A DNA stretch of 64,000 bases from positions 30,546,779 to 30,610,778 of the forward strand of contig CP099847.1 of assembly GCA_030062745.1 (NCBI GenBank), given 5' to 3'. The notes under the pieces were generated by a model, which did no database searches, was not told where the DNA came from, and saw only the letters and a program-made list of their open reading frames with translations. Below are positions 34,756 to 48,000 of this stretch, one piece after another; the stretch's first letter is position 1; each line of letters begins with the position of its first letter. Both the position numbers and the translations under genes were made by a program. This DNA comes from Capitulum mitella. Taxonomy: Eukaryota > Arthropoda > Thecostraca > Pollicipedomorpha > Pollicipedidae.

Positions 34756-35145
34756 TAACCTCCTCAGCCTGCCTTCTGTTCGCGGTGGGGCGGCCGGAAA
34801 AGGCAGTTCGCCTACCGTGCGGCCGATCAATACAATGCGCTACCACCTGAATTTGTCGTTATGTCAGCGTCGCAGTTCAGGCGCGTCCTGAAGCGACGCT
34901 GTCATCGGCATCGACTTGAAGTACGTCCTCCACTACTGACCGTAACTACCTTTTCAACTGCGCAACATTTTTTTGCCGTCCCGCCTGTTCCTTGGCTCCT
35001 CATGAAGCGTGTGTGTGCGTAAGTGTGTTTTATCCAATTGTACATGTTCCCATTGTTTGACTTCGGGCCCAATAATAACCCTGTTGGCTTTGACCATGCA
35101 TCGGGGAAGGATCCGCAACGTAAAAGAAATAAATAAATAAACAAA
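34756..35145 (+). pseudogene. LINE reverse transcriptase extreme C-terminus, 3' UTR and tail (piece 2)
   Basis: After LPSVR and a frame change, GRKRQFAYRAADQYNALPPE runs into SQFRRVLKRR, the conserved C-terminal end of LINE reverse transcriptases (F-YRA---YN-LP). The frame ends at a stop near 35,021. A short 3' UTR follows, then an A-rich AAATAAATAAATAAAC tail at about 35,127-35,143, which marks the 3' end of the element. It would continue piece 1 (30,248-30,695) in the right order and strand, with little reverse-transcriptase sequence missing between them. Confidence 0.78.
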
Positions 35146-35217
35146 TCGATGAAAACTGAGCAAACGCCAAAAAGTGCAAAACCGGAAAACAGCATCGTCT
35201 TTATGACGACATGGTGA

Positions 35218-35340
35218 CATGACCTTAGACGGCCTTGACAATGTGTTGCTACCAAATGTGCAAAATGGATGCACCGAAGTGAGTTACGCGACGGAGAAAT
35301 TGCGCAAGCGTCTGACGCCCCCCTCCTCCTCCCCGAAGCA
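35218..35340. repeat. Interspersed repeat shared with 10,499-10,660
   Basis: Shares TGACCTTAGA, GATGCACCGAAG and CGTCTGACGCC blocks, in order, with 10,499-10,660. It begins about 70 bp after the LINE tail, so it is probably a separate element. Confidence 0.6.
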
Positions 35341-37000
35341 CATGTCCTGTTCATCCGTTTTGTTCACACCATTCTTCTCATGACAGCGCGGATATTGCCT
35401 AAATATAAGCTACGGTTGTAGAAGTTAAAAAAATTAATTGCCTTAATTGCTCCTGACGCAGCAAAAACAACTCCAGAAATAGTCTCTTGCTTGTCTCCAA
35501 CGCATTTACATGGGCAATCGGTGGTGCTAATCACAGTTTGACGCATAATAAATGGAAGCTTCTTTCATTTGCAAGCATGCGTCATGATGAATCATAACAG
35601 ATTATGAAGAGACGTCTCATTATTACATAAGACAAACACAATTTCAACAAGCATTCTGTGAGTTGGTCAAGGGTTTCGTGTGTAGCAGCCCGTAGATAAG
35701 GCGGCAGCCCTACCAACTCGGCGGTTGCCGTAACAACCCCGTTTTTGCGCTTGCTCTGGGAAGAAAATGCAGAAAAAGCAGCTCTGGCCTCATCGGTATT
35801 GGACATTCTCCTTCATCAATCAGGCTGGCACTGGCAGATGCCCAAGCCTGCACCCATGGGAAGTTTGACATGAATAAACTACCTGTGTACATATGTCATG
35901 GGTATAGGGGAAAAAAGGCAGCTGAAGGCCCGTTATGAGCTGAATAAAAATAAATATTTATTCATGCATCAACCAGCGCCAGTTAAATAAACGTATCTTT
36001 CAATAAATGGTGGGGAGCAAAAGTTTGAAAGCAAAATAATTTCTAACCACCATTCATCCCAGTAAATGCTCTGTCACACTGTTTCTGTCTGAAGTAAGTA
36101 TGGGACTAAAAGGCTGTCTTTTTGGAACTACTGGTGGCATGTTGGCACCGCGTTAGTTAGACGCTCCTGAAGTCTATGGCAGATTTCATGAGATCTTGGA
36201 CAGCCCTGATGCGACGATGGTTTATGGCTTATCATGGAACAAAGTTCGCGTTTTGAGGCGACCAATATTATCTTAGCGAAGTCTTTGACAGCGCGTCACA
36301 GGCTTGTTAATGACACATTCTCCAGCGCCACCAATGAAAAATGTTGGAGACGCATTTTTTCCCAGGATGATCACCGGGTCTGAGCAGGATCAAGCTGCCT
36401 AAAAACCCTTGCACACGTAACAGAGAATGTCTGAAATGTACTACTCCAGCGGCAGGCTTTAGATGGGGTTTACCCTACGAGGATCACAGGGTATTCCGAA
36501 ACGCGGCTAGACCTTGTTGAACGCAGTCGTTACCACCATCGGGTCACAACAAAAAACACGATGGTCACAGCTCCACTAGGGCAGAAGCTATTGCTGGCCA
36601 GATGGTTTGTTTTCAGAATCCTTTACGGACGCCCAGGGGTGGACACAGGCAGCCGTCTTCGGAGGATTAAAACGTTTTGAGGAGGATAAATGGTTGGATG
36701 GTTGCCATTTTTGCTTAAACTGTAACATAAAACCAGCTGAGTATTCGACTTAACTGTTTCCCCGTCATTATTGGACTGATCTGATATACATGAAATTTGT
36801 CGCTAAAATGAAAAAAGTTTTTGGCCTGAATTTTCTTGACAGGGTCAGGGCCCTTGGCCACTGGGTCTGCGCTTGTCCACAATCGCCACGACACGGTACA
36901 AGTTCGATTATGTTCGCATGATGCGCGCTGCCGATCACGCTGGCAAACGGCGACGGACAGACTGACCGCACTGACAGGAATCAATATTACGCCATCGTCT
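35341..37000. other. Unassigned region
   Basis: AT-rich to intermediate sequence. CAGGGGTGGACACAGG at about 36,639 resembles a lone hAT-like end. No gene recognised. Confidence 0.45.
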
Positions 37001-37640
37001 TGCGATATCGAACGTGCTTACCCCGCGGGCTTTTCTCCTGGCCCAGCTGAGCGGGCTTTGCGTGCCGATCTGGCCCGTTAGCCCAGTCGGAGCGGACGTG
37101 CCACAGTGTCGTGTCTGCAGACCGATGGCCCAGTGCCCCAGATCGCAGAGTGGACCTTGGGTCGTCATTGGGCACTTCCGAACGTCGCGCGCTCAGCCGT
37201 GCGGAATTTCGCACTTCCAGCGTAGGCAAACAGAGGCACGCGTCGCCGGAGAGCTCCTCCCACTTTCCCTGCCCCACGGCACAGTCTACCCACTGGACCT
37301 GGTGTCCGGTGTTGGCTTCGTGTGCGTTCGGGCGAGGCGTTAATTTCCCGCGCGTGCCGACGCCGCGCAAACAAACCGCGCCGGCCGCGCCGGGGTGAAG
37401 ACCGACTCGGCCCGGCTGGGACGAGACGCGACGCGACGCGACGGGCGCAGGAGGGACACTTTCACCGGGCGCGGTCGCGACGGCGGCGGCGAGCCTCTGA
37501 TGGAACGTTCGCGCCGGAGGCAGCGGCCAGGCGCTGCAGTTGTGTGGAGATTCCGGACAAGACGCTCGAGGCCCAGCCAGTCTCTGGTTCTCCCGGAAAG
37601 ACAGTAAGAGACTCGTGAGGTTATGAACCGATTAGCCCGG
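37000..37640. other. CpG-rich block upstream of claudin-like exon
   Basis: Dense CpG with long frames open on both strands (36,987-37,370 minus; 37,014-37,343 plus). It ends in purine-rich repeats (37,410-37,450, ACGCG units). It may be a promoter or 5' exon of the claudin-like gene 1.5 kb downstream, but no conserved coding is seen. Confidence 0.35.
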
Positions 37641-38799
37641 GGAGACGTGCTTTTATGACTGTCGCCCTGAGAGAATCTGGTTCATGCATACCAGCTGAGA
37701 GCAGGTGTCAGACAGGATCACGCAGGTCACGCACGCAGTCGCACTCAAAAAGGGATTTCCTTTTCCCATAGCAAAAGGAAGGAAGTCCCGAACACATGGC
37801 TGACATAAAGTCGGGCGTGGTCGGCTCAGTCTCCGCCGTCTTACAAGGCATGTGTTTAATCAAAATATGTCGTCTGCCTTAAGTACCAGTACACGGAGGG
37901 AAGGGAGAAAGGGAGTTGGAGAGAGAGAGGAGAGAGAGAAACGTTGCATTATGCCATCCAACTTTCACTACTGTTGCACTTACATAGTTTTGACGATCTC
38001 AGCCCAGTGAAGGGCGTTTCACAGAAGTTCGTTCTCGCTCCAGGAAAGCGTGCCATTTTTTCTCGGCTCATCACGACATTAGGATATTTAACAAGTTCTA
38101 CCGCTTTAAAAATCCTTCGTCTCCAACAGAATACGTTATTTCAGGCGGTAAAGTCGCCGCCCACTCTCCAACAAATTTAGCTCAATTCCAGGCAATTTCA
38201 ACTAGATCTCGAACCACTTAATTCCACTCGATTGGTTTCGGAATTCGAGAATATTTCCCAAAGGCGCTATTCCTGCCAAAATTGCCCGATAAACTAATCT
38301 GATGGCCAACGACCCAAAACGTTCCATTGGATTCAATAACGGGGCGTTACCGACGCTAGCACGTAACGAGCCCATCTCGTGCGCATTTGGGGGCCGGTCT
38401 GCGAGTGATAGCATTGTTCGAGCTCAGCGTTCGTGCAGAATTCAGGAGAGATCCGCAACTGTCTGATCCAGGTCGAGCCAGTACAAAATTTCGGTGGCAG
38501 TAGATTGAGTTTCTCTTTTTTCAAACCTTCGTGGGGGTCAGAAATCTCTTTCCGCGGGAATTAAGAGGCAACGTCCCCTTCCCTTCCCCATACTCAAATG
38601 CTGGATCGGCGTTTGACTTTTAACCGTCTCTTGGACTGCATTCTCAAAACGCAGAATATAGTAGTTTCGCCTGACACGCAGCCACAACTGAAAAGTTACA
38701 CCGAAGGGACGGAGACTGCTGGCCGGCGGCAGGAGGGCATTTCGCCGCCAACGTTGCAGCTGTGCCTGTCTGACCCGTGGTAGATTCACGAACAAAAAC

Positions 38800-39080
38800 T
38801 GCTGGGTGAATCGTTCGTTCGCCCGTACCGCATTCGATGCGCTCGGCTCCGCCCACCAGAACCGGTAGAACGACACCGCCCGCGCTCGGCCAGGCGGTGG
38901 TGCCGGTAGAGCGGCACGCTACACAGCCGAGCGCCGCCAGGTGAGCTCGGCCGGTAAAATATTGCCGAGCGCGGCCGGTAGGGCCGACCGCGGCCCAGTG
39001 CGGCCACCGAAGCGCCGAGTGAACTGCGCGGCCGTACGCGGGCGGCGGAGCGCGCGGCGGACGGTGCGCAGTATGTGGAG
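38800..39080 (+). promoter_or_regulatory. CpG-rich 5' flank of claudin-like exon
   Basis: Very GC- and CpG-rich sequence running into the start codon at 39,081 and on into the following intron to about 39,720. It is likely a promoter or 5' UTR CpG island. The minus-strand frames here (38,786-39,460 and 38,919-39,689) are composition artefacts. No TATA box seen. Confidence 0.4.
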
Positions 39081-39195
39081 ATGGGCCGCAACATCGTGCT
39101 TTCCACAGGATCGACCGTGCTCGCGTTCGTAACCGTCGTCGTCGGCGTCGTCGCCGTGGCCACGCCGTTCTGGGCGACGTTCGAGAACCGGATAG
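39081..39195 (+). CDS. First coding exon of a claudin/PMP22-like tetraspan protein (partial gene)
   Basis: ATG at 39,081 opens 38 codons plus one base, ending at donor G|GTGAGT. Residues 1-9 are a short polar N-terminus. Residues about 11-31 are one strongly hydrophobic segment rich in Val. It ends in ATPFWATFEN, matching the end of transmembrane segment 1 in the claudin/PMP22/EMP superfamily, where an aromatic Trp starts the first extracellular loop. The superfamily hallmark GLW-C-C should lie in the next exon, entered in phase 1, but I could not locate it in the remaining 25 kb. The second exon may be beyond the window or missed. Such proteins act in septate junctions or as channel and receptor auxiliary subunits; the member is not identifiable. 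An upstream ATG at 39,073 is out of frame. Confidence 0.55.
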
Positions 39196-41590
39196 GTGAG
39201 TGAAGTCGCGGCCGGCGGGGCGGAATGCGGCCGCGGCGGCGGCGGCGGCGGTGATGCCTGGTCACGCGGCGGCCGGTCCGCGCGCAAGGTCGACGCGCCG
39301 CCGCCGCGCCGACCCGGGCCGGCGCGGCCGCCTGCGCCGGCCGCCGGCGACTTGTTGGCATCGATCGCCGACCACGACGCCGCGCCGTCCCAATCAACTG
39401 ATGGCGGCGGCCGGCCGGCCGGTCGGAGCCGGCGGCCCGGCCCTGGGGAAGATCCGGCACGATTGGCCGACCTGTCTTCGGGCGGACCGCCCGGTTTTGT
39501 TTGGCCGAAAAACGCGGCGGTTGATTTGTTGTTTTTGCGCGTTACACCGGGCCCGGTTTGTGGTGACGCGGCGTGACCTCGTGCGGCGCGCGACGCAGAG
39601 CTGTTCAGAGCCGTGACTGGCGGGGGCGGATCCGGCGGGCGGACGGTCCGAGTCGGCGGCTCGAGGTGGACCGCGACAGATACGTACAAGAAGCGCCAAG
39701 CAGTGCGCCACGTGCAGCAATCGCCACTATCGGCGCGAAGTGAAATTCCTCGGGTCGAGGAAAAGACGAGCCCAGCCTGATTGCATGAAAACGATTGCCG
39801 TCCACTGCAACGGCGGTTTGAAAGCTAGCCGTTGCCATAACCGGCCTGGCGCACCTTTCCCATGCTGTGAGTCAAACCGAACCGACACTACTTCGCAGTT
39901 CTTCCGCCCTGCTTGTTTGCATGGCCCATGGTGTGGCAGTGTATTCCACCACTGCAGAGGGACTGCGGGGGGAAGTCCAGTCCCCCGGGAATCGGCAGCC
40001 ACCGCCACCTCTGCCTCCACCTCTGCCGCCGCCGTCGCCGCCGCTGCAGCTGAACATACAACGGTCGCGTGACCTTGTGAAAACCTGTTTGGCGGCGCGG
40101 CCGTGGTGGCGCCCGACTAAACCCTCCAGGATTGTGGAGGGGCCTGGCGGGCGGCACGGAGCGGTCAGCCAGCGCCGGTCAGCGGCCGGCGGGGCCTGGC
40201 CCGAATTCGCTCCACTGCCCTCTGCAACAGGCTACCGGCAGCCTCCCCCGCGGCTTTGCTGGCATACTGGCTCCACATAAGGTCGTCATGCTTGCGGGCT
40301 GGTCGAGCTGACTCTCCGTGGCGAGCTGCTGCAGTCGGACGGGGATTGCCGCAGCTTACGAGCCACAGACCGTCGGGCGAAGGGTGAAGGAGCACGCGAT
40401 ACCCACTGTCCCTCACTCGGATATGACTAGGAATAACTAGGCCTGGGAACAAGGGAGTGCCGCTGTTCTTGTGAGACAGAGAAGCTTCTGTTAAAAGTGT
40501 GCCCATTCCTAACCGACATGTTACTTCTCCATGAGCGGAGGTTAGCGGGCGGGCGCAGTTCCGTCTGGTCTTGTCCCCAAATCCACGAGCCGGGATAGAC
40601 GTCGTTACCCGCCCACTGCCAGCGATTACGAGAGAACTTTACGGCCGGCGCGGCGCCGCCGGCGTCCTCCGTTCCGCCGCCGCGCGGGCCGAGAGCGCGC
40701 GCCGGGACCCAGTTTCACGGGTGGCGCGCCGACTAATCGCGGATTAACGCCTGCCGCCGGCTGACGAGCGGCAGCCACAGGTCGCAACTCCCGCCCGGAC
40801 CCGGCCTTGGCCCGGTACCCGCCCGGTATCCGGCTCTACCCGGCGGCCCACGGCCCCGGCGGGCTCCGCGGGTGGCTGGGTCGCCGGTGCGGAGGGTACG
40901 GGTCGGCCGGGCGCTGACCCGCCGCCAGCTGGGGCCGCGGCCGGCGGCCGCTCGTGGCGGCGGCTACTGTTCCGGCTGAGGGGCCGCGGAGCTCGGCCGG
41001 CAACGGGCAAGGGACGGAACGGGACAGGTGCTGACGAGGGAGGCTTGCCGCCGGTCACGGCCGAGGAGCGGGTGGATTGTTAAAGCCTTAACTGGAGGTT
41101 AGACGTTCTGTAGACGGCGCGTGCTGGGGTGAAAAAGCCCTGACACGATGCTCTTTTTTAGTTAGGACGAACGGCGGGACGATGATGGAGATGAACACTT
41201 TTCCGATAGCCATCAATAAACCTCGTCCACATTCTAAAATGCGGAAATGTGGCTTTTATCGCTCCCGCCTCTGCCGACCGTGCGAACGAGGCCTTTTCCC
41301 TCGCATTTGCATTTTATTCCGCAGGAGTTTCAGAGGGAATCCCGGCTCCGCGCCCCTGAAGTCGGGCCTGTTCGGGCGGCATGATGCGAGCGCTGCCGGT
41401 GTGGGCCCGGCGCACCTCGCCGGCCGGCCCAGCTCCTCTGGTCTGAGTGCCGATGTCGGCCGATAGGGCTGCCTTTCTAGGTCAGCCTGGGTCATTGGCA
41501 CGCCATCGATGAGATGCGACTCGGTCGGAAGCCAGCCTGTCACGTTCACTGTCAGGGAGACGGAGTGGGAGGCTGACAACATCGGGACAG
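39196..41590 (+). other. Probable intron 1 of claudin-like gene, GC-rich
   Basis: CpG-rich to about 39,720, then again at 39,960-40,300 and 40,620-41,080. Includes GCCACCTCTGCC-type short repeats near 40,000-40,050. No further exon recognised. Confidence 0.5.
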
Positions 41591-41830
41591 AGGCAGACTG
41601 GCAGCGGGACAGACTCAGACCGCTACCCGGACGGCCAGACTTTTAGCGGGTCACAGTCAGACTTTCAGTGGGACATGGAGTCATACTGACGGTGGGACAG
41701 TCTCAGACCGTTAGCGGGACAGAGTCGGACTTTTCGCGGCACAGAGTCAGAGGCAGAATGTCAGCGGGACAAAATCAGACGGTCGGCGGGACGGAGTCAG
41801 ACCGTCAGCGGGACAGAGTCGTCAGGCGAC
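41590..41830. repeat. Decayed ~22-bp minisatellite, CAGACCGTCAGCGGGACAGAGT
   Basis: About ten imperfect units with the theme cagac-gtcagcgggacagagt. The best-preserved units, near 41,775-41,820, have a 22-bp period. Confidence 0.85.
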
Positions 41831-44700
41831 TTTGAGTATGGCATGGTCTCTCCTCTCCGTGACCGTGAACGGTACAGGGGCAGAGGCTGGCTGATGCTGC
41901 TGGGAGATCGGAGACGAAGGCTCGCACTCATGGCTGGAGATTTCCGAAAGTTGTTAAAGGGGTGTTTGATTAGGATTTCATACCCTTTCTTTCCAGTCTT
42001 TACCGTTGGCGAAATGTTAAAAAACCTGAATAGTGTGGAGTCTAAACCCTCCCAGCCTCCTGGGCTCGGTTCTGCGAAAATTCTCAGGTCGCCTTTCTGT
42101 ATGCCGGTCGGAGAGATTACGGAATCTTTTGGGAGGGCAGCGCTTATGAGAAATGGAGAACGTGAGGTTGGTGTCAAATCATGAACTACAATCTTGGCGA
42201 TATCATCTTTTACCAGCACAGGTCGTAGAATTCTGCCGAGCTCATTTCCTCGTCAAAGAGGAATTCAGTGTTCCTGTTCTTTTCATGGAGGCATATGTCG
42301 ATCGTTGAGCAAACCAGATGCCATCATCGCATTCACCAGGAGGCGAAAAGAGAAAGTCGCCTTGCTTCTTGGTTCTCTGTAGATGCTGAAGTGTCACATG
42401 TGAAGGAAATACAGATATGTTGGTTGTTCTGAAAAGCAAATCACATATCGCATACTGACCTCAGTCCATGAGTGTAGGATTGTGACAAATTTTGGTATGG
42501 AAAAAATAAATTGATCTGACCCTAAAATTGGATATTTCAGGGTCGGATGTATTTGTGTATGTATTTGTATTTACAGAAATTTATTTTATAAAAGAAAATA
42601 TGTGAATTGGCCAAAATAATGGCATGAAATTCCATACCAGTAATTTCCCTTAGTATGGAAAGCTCCGTACCACAGGTATACAAAGTTACGCCTCTGCCTC
42701 AGTCGTAGACGTAGCCTAAGCAGTCCCACTTCTTATATTCTCTGCCCGGCCACTGAATGCATTGTAGCCAACAAAATGATGGAGTTTACACACTGGCAAT
42801 AAACAGCTGATGGTGGTGTGTATCAAAACACTCCACCACAAATCCATCGCATTCACCCAGGATGCCTAGAAAGTGGCCAGAGAACCAGTGCCAAACGAAG
42901 TCCTTTCGACAGAGAATGTCATCATTGAGCGAGTTCATTGTGGCGAATGTGGAACCCGAACTGGTCCTCCGAGCTTTGACGGCCACAGCGTTCGTGTCGG
43001 TCATCGTGTCCCAATTCTGAAAGCGGACTCCGCCGTGCAAATGGAGCCGGAAGTTGCATCCTGTTTGCTGGAATTCGCATGCGGCGCGGCGACCGGCGGC
43101 CATTTTGGCCGTCGGCACGACCGAGTCCGTGCCGACTGCCGCCGTTTGCGGCCGAACTCGAGCGTTGGACGGCGCCCGATCGCCTAACAATGGCCGAATA
43201 TTCAGCGCGGCGAGCGGCCGCGACGCTCGAGTAGAGTCGCAATATGCAGACGTCCGTTCGGCGACCTTGAACGCGAGTGCAGCGCCAGGACCTCGGCAGG
43301 AACGCGAGCGGCCGGGTCAGAGCGTCCGGTCAGCGGTCGGGGAGGGGGCGGGCGGTGGAGGGAGGAGGCCACCGCGCCGGCCGGCCGTCCGTTCAGGGGC
43401 ACCAGGTGGCGTGTGAAATGGGCCATTTGCTGGCGACGCTGGTCCGTCCCGCGGGACGGTGGCCGGGCCGTGGCTGCTCGGGAGGCGGCCGGCAAGCGGG
43501 GCGGTTTCGCCGAGTCCGCTGCCCTGCCAGCTGCAGCCCGCGCGCCAATGCCGCTCTCCCCGCCTCGCGTCCAATTACGCCGGGCGCGTCAGAGATGCCG
43601 AATCTCGGCACGTGCCGTATATTTCGCCGATGTAGACGCGTGGACGCTGATTGAAATTCAACGCAGATGCTCGTCTGATGTGATGGTGTTGCTCGAAACT
43701 GCGCCTTTCCGTCGGGATTTACGGTCTGGGGTGTGGGAGTGTGGCGGGAAAACGACCCACGCACGACGAATCCGACCCTGTTTATGGGGCTTGTGTAGCA
43801 GTTCCACCAGGAAATACTGCTTGCGCTGTGTGCTCATGTTCGCATAAAAGACGTCGACGTGCCATATGTGACGATACAGTTTCTTTCATTTCCCCGTCAG
43901 AACGTGTTGCGCAAAATGTCTTTGAAGTAAGAGCATGTTGGCTTTCTCTTTCTCTGGTCTTTGTGTGATGATGGCTGGCCATAAAATCGCTGGTGTTATC
44001 CCTATGTTTTCTCGGCCGCCGGGAAGCTCTGCTTTCATTTTCGAGTTTTTCTTCTTCTGGAAGTGGCATTTTTCTTCACCAATAGCCGTTGGCTGCGATA
44101 CGCAAATTTTGTACGTCAAGAGATCGAAAATGTTTTGGCCGTGTGACACACAGCTGTGCTGAACTCGTCATAACTGCACTAGCCCTCGCTGCTTGTATGG
44201 GATTGAAGATGTTATTTAATGAACATATCAAAAGTCCTTGTCAGCAACCACATTTCCATTTCGGTATCCCATTTTGACATCAACGCATTTCAGCAGATAT
44301 CGTCTGAATTAAAAAAGACTGCTTATTTATATATATTATTTTTATTTTTCTATATTTTTATGACGTTCATGTTTGTATCTACACGCAGGCACTTACTCCA
44401 AAAGAGAGCACCGCTACAAACCGTCAGCGACCTGTTGGTTTTCATCGGTGCTGGGCGGCGTTTCCAGAGGCAGAGCGCTGGAAGCCCCGACCTTTTGTTG
44501 CCGCGGCCCGCTTGGCGATTATCGTCCAAAGCGGATGCCGCGGCGGCGGCGGCGAATCGTGGGTCAGGCGGTACCGCGGCGCCCGTGCTTGGTCAGATTA
44601 GATGTCCGCCGTCCATGTGCAGCAGCCGGCGGGACCGGTTCGGCCCGCTGTCCCGCAGACGATGGGGAACAGAGGGACACCGTCGGCCGCCGTCCGCCGC
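41831..44700. other. Unassigned region with CpG-rich block
   Basis: No exon recognised. 42,930-43,640 is CpG-rich with frames open on both strands. The rest is intermediate, with 44,280-44,360 AT-rich. Confidence 0.45.
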
Positions 44701-44714
44701 CCACGCCCCACCGG

Positions 44715-44783
44715 CGCCGGGCCGGGCCGGGCCGGACCGGACCGGACCGGCCGGGGCTGGACCGGTCCGGACCAGGACCAGAC
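44715..44783. repeat. GCCGG/CCGGA short GC tandem repeat
   Basis: Five-base units of GGGCC/GGACC type in succession. They lie in a CpG-rich block (44,460-45,080) whose long plus-strand frames are rich in Arg/Pro/Gly and look like composition artefacts. Confidence 0.85.
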
Positions 44784-45089
44784 GGTCGGGGCCGCGCCGT
44801 GCCATGCGGCCATCACCCGAGGCCTCGTTATTGGCTGGGAGGTGTCGGCGGCCGCCGGACGGCGAGCAATAGCTGCCGCCGGGACGCGGCGTCAGCTGGC
44901 CTGCCCCGGTCAGGCCGCGTGACCGGCATCTCTGGAGCAGTTGCTGGGCCGCGTTCGTGCCCTGCTTGGGAGCAGGCTTATCGTCATTGGTTCGGCACCA
45001 GTGTGCCCGGACCGCCGTCCGGCTCGCTGGTGCAGCACCACCCGGTTGCCATCACCAGACGGGCACCACTGTCCGAAGAGGCGGCGTGA

Positions 45090-48000
45090 CGCGAGGTGGT
45101 GCTCATACGGCACACCTCGCGCCTGTGGATAGCTGCACGCGAGTGAAGCGGCCCATAGGATAGGCAGAGCTGTAGCCCTATCAACGTGTCGACGGCCATG
45201 CCAGTTTTGGATAATTTTAACGCGAGTTCATTGGCGTAGCATGGCAAAAATACGTAAAAATGGTTCTGCCCCTACTAGCTTTGAAATCGCCTGTACATTG
45301 ATGGATAACCTCAGCGAGTGCTGAGGTAATTCAGTGAACGATGCTGCCATGGCATTTATCATGCGGCTGCGGCGCGTACATGCTGTACGCATGCAGAAGG
45401 CCGACGGTTCGAAACCAGTATCAGCTGACCTCACAGTCCCGCAGATGGGATTCACCTCGGACAGACATAGACCCAACTATTCCTGGGCAGTGCATATACT
45501 CTTGGTCAAGGCGGTTTTTGTTTGAGGGGTCGCTTTTCAATGATGCTGTGTATGTATGTTGCGACAGGCGATTCGAGTATTGAAAACGTGTCGAAGTGTA
45601 TGAAAACAGTTGTAGCGTCGCGAACGAAGTCCAGAAGAATCCACATGTGTGTTGTTGGTCATGCATCATACTGTGGTCTTCGTTTTGAAATCGACTATTT
45701 TCGTGATTTGTTTTATTTCACTCAACTGACTTTCATTTCGCAACTCGAACAGTTTTAAACCCAAAGGACAGCAATCTGCTGTGGTGCGCACGCATTGTCC
45801 AGAAATATCACCAGCTAAATGATATGTTCCCGTTTTTTAATGCGTTAAAATCGTACGGATCTGTCCGGTGGTGCGACGCACTATTTATCTACATTTGTGA
45901 CGCAGATGTGGTTTGTTCGTTGTCTTGGATCAGAGGTTATTGCGAAATCAACATAGAGCACAATTTCGTGCACATGCTTCCTCGATAATCTTGCGCCATT
46001 TTCAGGGTCGCCTTCTCTGGATGCTCTTTCTTCTAAGCGTTTGAACAGGGCCGTGAACGGCATAAAGACGTTCATGAGATAGTTGCCATTTGCTCGGACC
46101 TAAAGACGCCATAGCAGGACTAGCTGCCGCTTGTTCCAGCCTTACAGAGCCTTATGACAGTGTTAGTGGCCGTTTCCGTGGCCCCACGGAGGCCATGGCT
46201 CGCCTGGTTTCCGTCTGGCTCATGCTGTAAGCCACTGTTTTGCGTCGCCGGTCGTGTAGCCGATAATGATGGGTAGCCGCGGCACGCCCACTCCTGGCTG
46301 GGGCAAAGCCACCAGTGAGAGGCAGCCAGTGTCTGAGAGATGCTGCTCTAGGAAACACGCAGCAGAGTCGCGCGACATGTGGCCGGCCGTAACGGTCTGT
46401 GAAAACTCCGCTCTGGAAATTTGCACGCTTGATGTGCCTGTTGCGTAATCCGTCTTATGTAAGCCGCCGTTTGGAAGTCGATTCGTTACTTTACAAATAA
46501 CAATGGGCAAATTCCTCTATGCTAAACGACAAATCAAGCTGAGAATTCCAACGTAATTTTAACTGTTATCACGCTGTTAGGTCACTCATCACTCCTGCAA
46601 ACAACGCATCACCTGTAGACTGAGCCTGATAGTGTCAGGCTCAGTGTCAGCCCAGGTAATGTGTCAGACCCTGACACTCTGCCCAGAGCATCCGCGCCTG
46701 CGTCGACTCCAGGTCATCCTCTGCCCTCACCGCCCGGTCGTCTGGGACGGAAATCACGCCCTGTCCCGGATCATCCATCAGGGACGTCTGGTCGACCGGC
46801 GTAGACGGGCGTGCTCGGATGCCGTGCAGATTGGTGTGCTCAGCCGTCTGGCGGACCCAGAGTTCTCGTGCCCAGGTTGGCCGGCGCTCCCGGGCGTGCC
46901 CGGTCGTCGGGTGTGGTCGGCTGCTCTCGGCTGTGGGTGGCCGTACCGGGGCACGGCCGGGACGGTCCCGGTGGGTGTTCCCGTCCGGCGTCCGTCTCGT
47001 CATATGATCAACTGGGAATGCCGGGTGGCCGGGACTGACGCCAGTCGAGGGTCCGACTTACCGCCCGGTGGCGGGGAAGGGAAGGGGTAGCAGATCGAAG
47101 TATCACCACCTGCAGTGGAACGTTCCGCGATGTGGCCGGAACACTTTTCTGTGGCTAAGTCTTTAAGTCCGCACACGGATACAGACCTGCTGGATTTAGC
47201 AGAAAATTCCTGGCGTCTCGGCAATTCTGCGTTTCCGCTGTCGCAGTGCATCGGACTCCTATCCTCCAGCGTTAACGGATAAAGGTCGGAGGTCGTTGCC
47301 TTCGACGCGCCGCTGCGGGCGTCGTTAGAGCTGCGTTATCGTGCCGACGTTCAGCCGTGTTGCTTTGTCGGAGTCCGGCCGGCAGCACCCGGGCCCGGCA
47401 GCGCCTGGCGGGCGGCAAATCTTCATTAACCGCAGCGGCACGGCGATACGGGCGAGTTTCTTGAATGACGCTCTTGTTAGTGTTCCATAAGGCACCAGGG
47501 AAGGCTGGTCGACCAATGGGAGGCCGCAAGCGACGGTGCAACGGGACAGGGAGCAAATCCCGGCTATCGTTACCAAGAATAAAGGTGCTGCTTATTACGG
47601 GCTCCGATCCCTGACATCACCCCATGAGGCCAGTCGGAGCAAATTAGAAAGAAAAAGAACGTTACCGTTAGCATTCATAGCAAAGGGAGCTATCACAGCA
47701 CTAATTTTTTGCCTCTTGTTTTCTGACTTGGGTCCAGGATGAGGGATCTGCAAGTAAGGTGTTACTTTGTGTACCTTACGTATGGACGATTGCATACCAA
47801 AAATGAGGTTAGTGTGGAAGATCTTAATCAATATTTTGACACTGTTTAATATTTTCCGCCGGAACAGAAAAAGTCATCAAGACAGTGATAACTGAGAATC
47901 AAAAGATAGACGTGAAATGGGAAGCAGAATCATAAAAATTAGCATGCTTTGAAGGGCAACAGGCAATTGGTCTAAATTTGGGGACATTACCGTGTGTTTT

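Noticed and set aside
38786..39689. 224- and 256-codon minus-strand frames
   Set aside because: Arg/Pro/Gly/Ala-rich readings of a CpG island, antisense to the better supported claudin-like exon.
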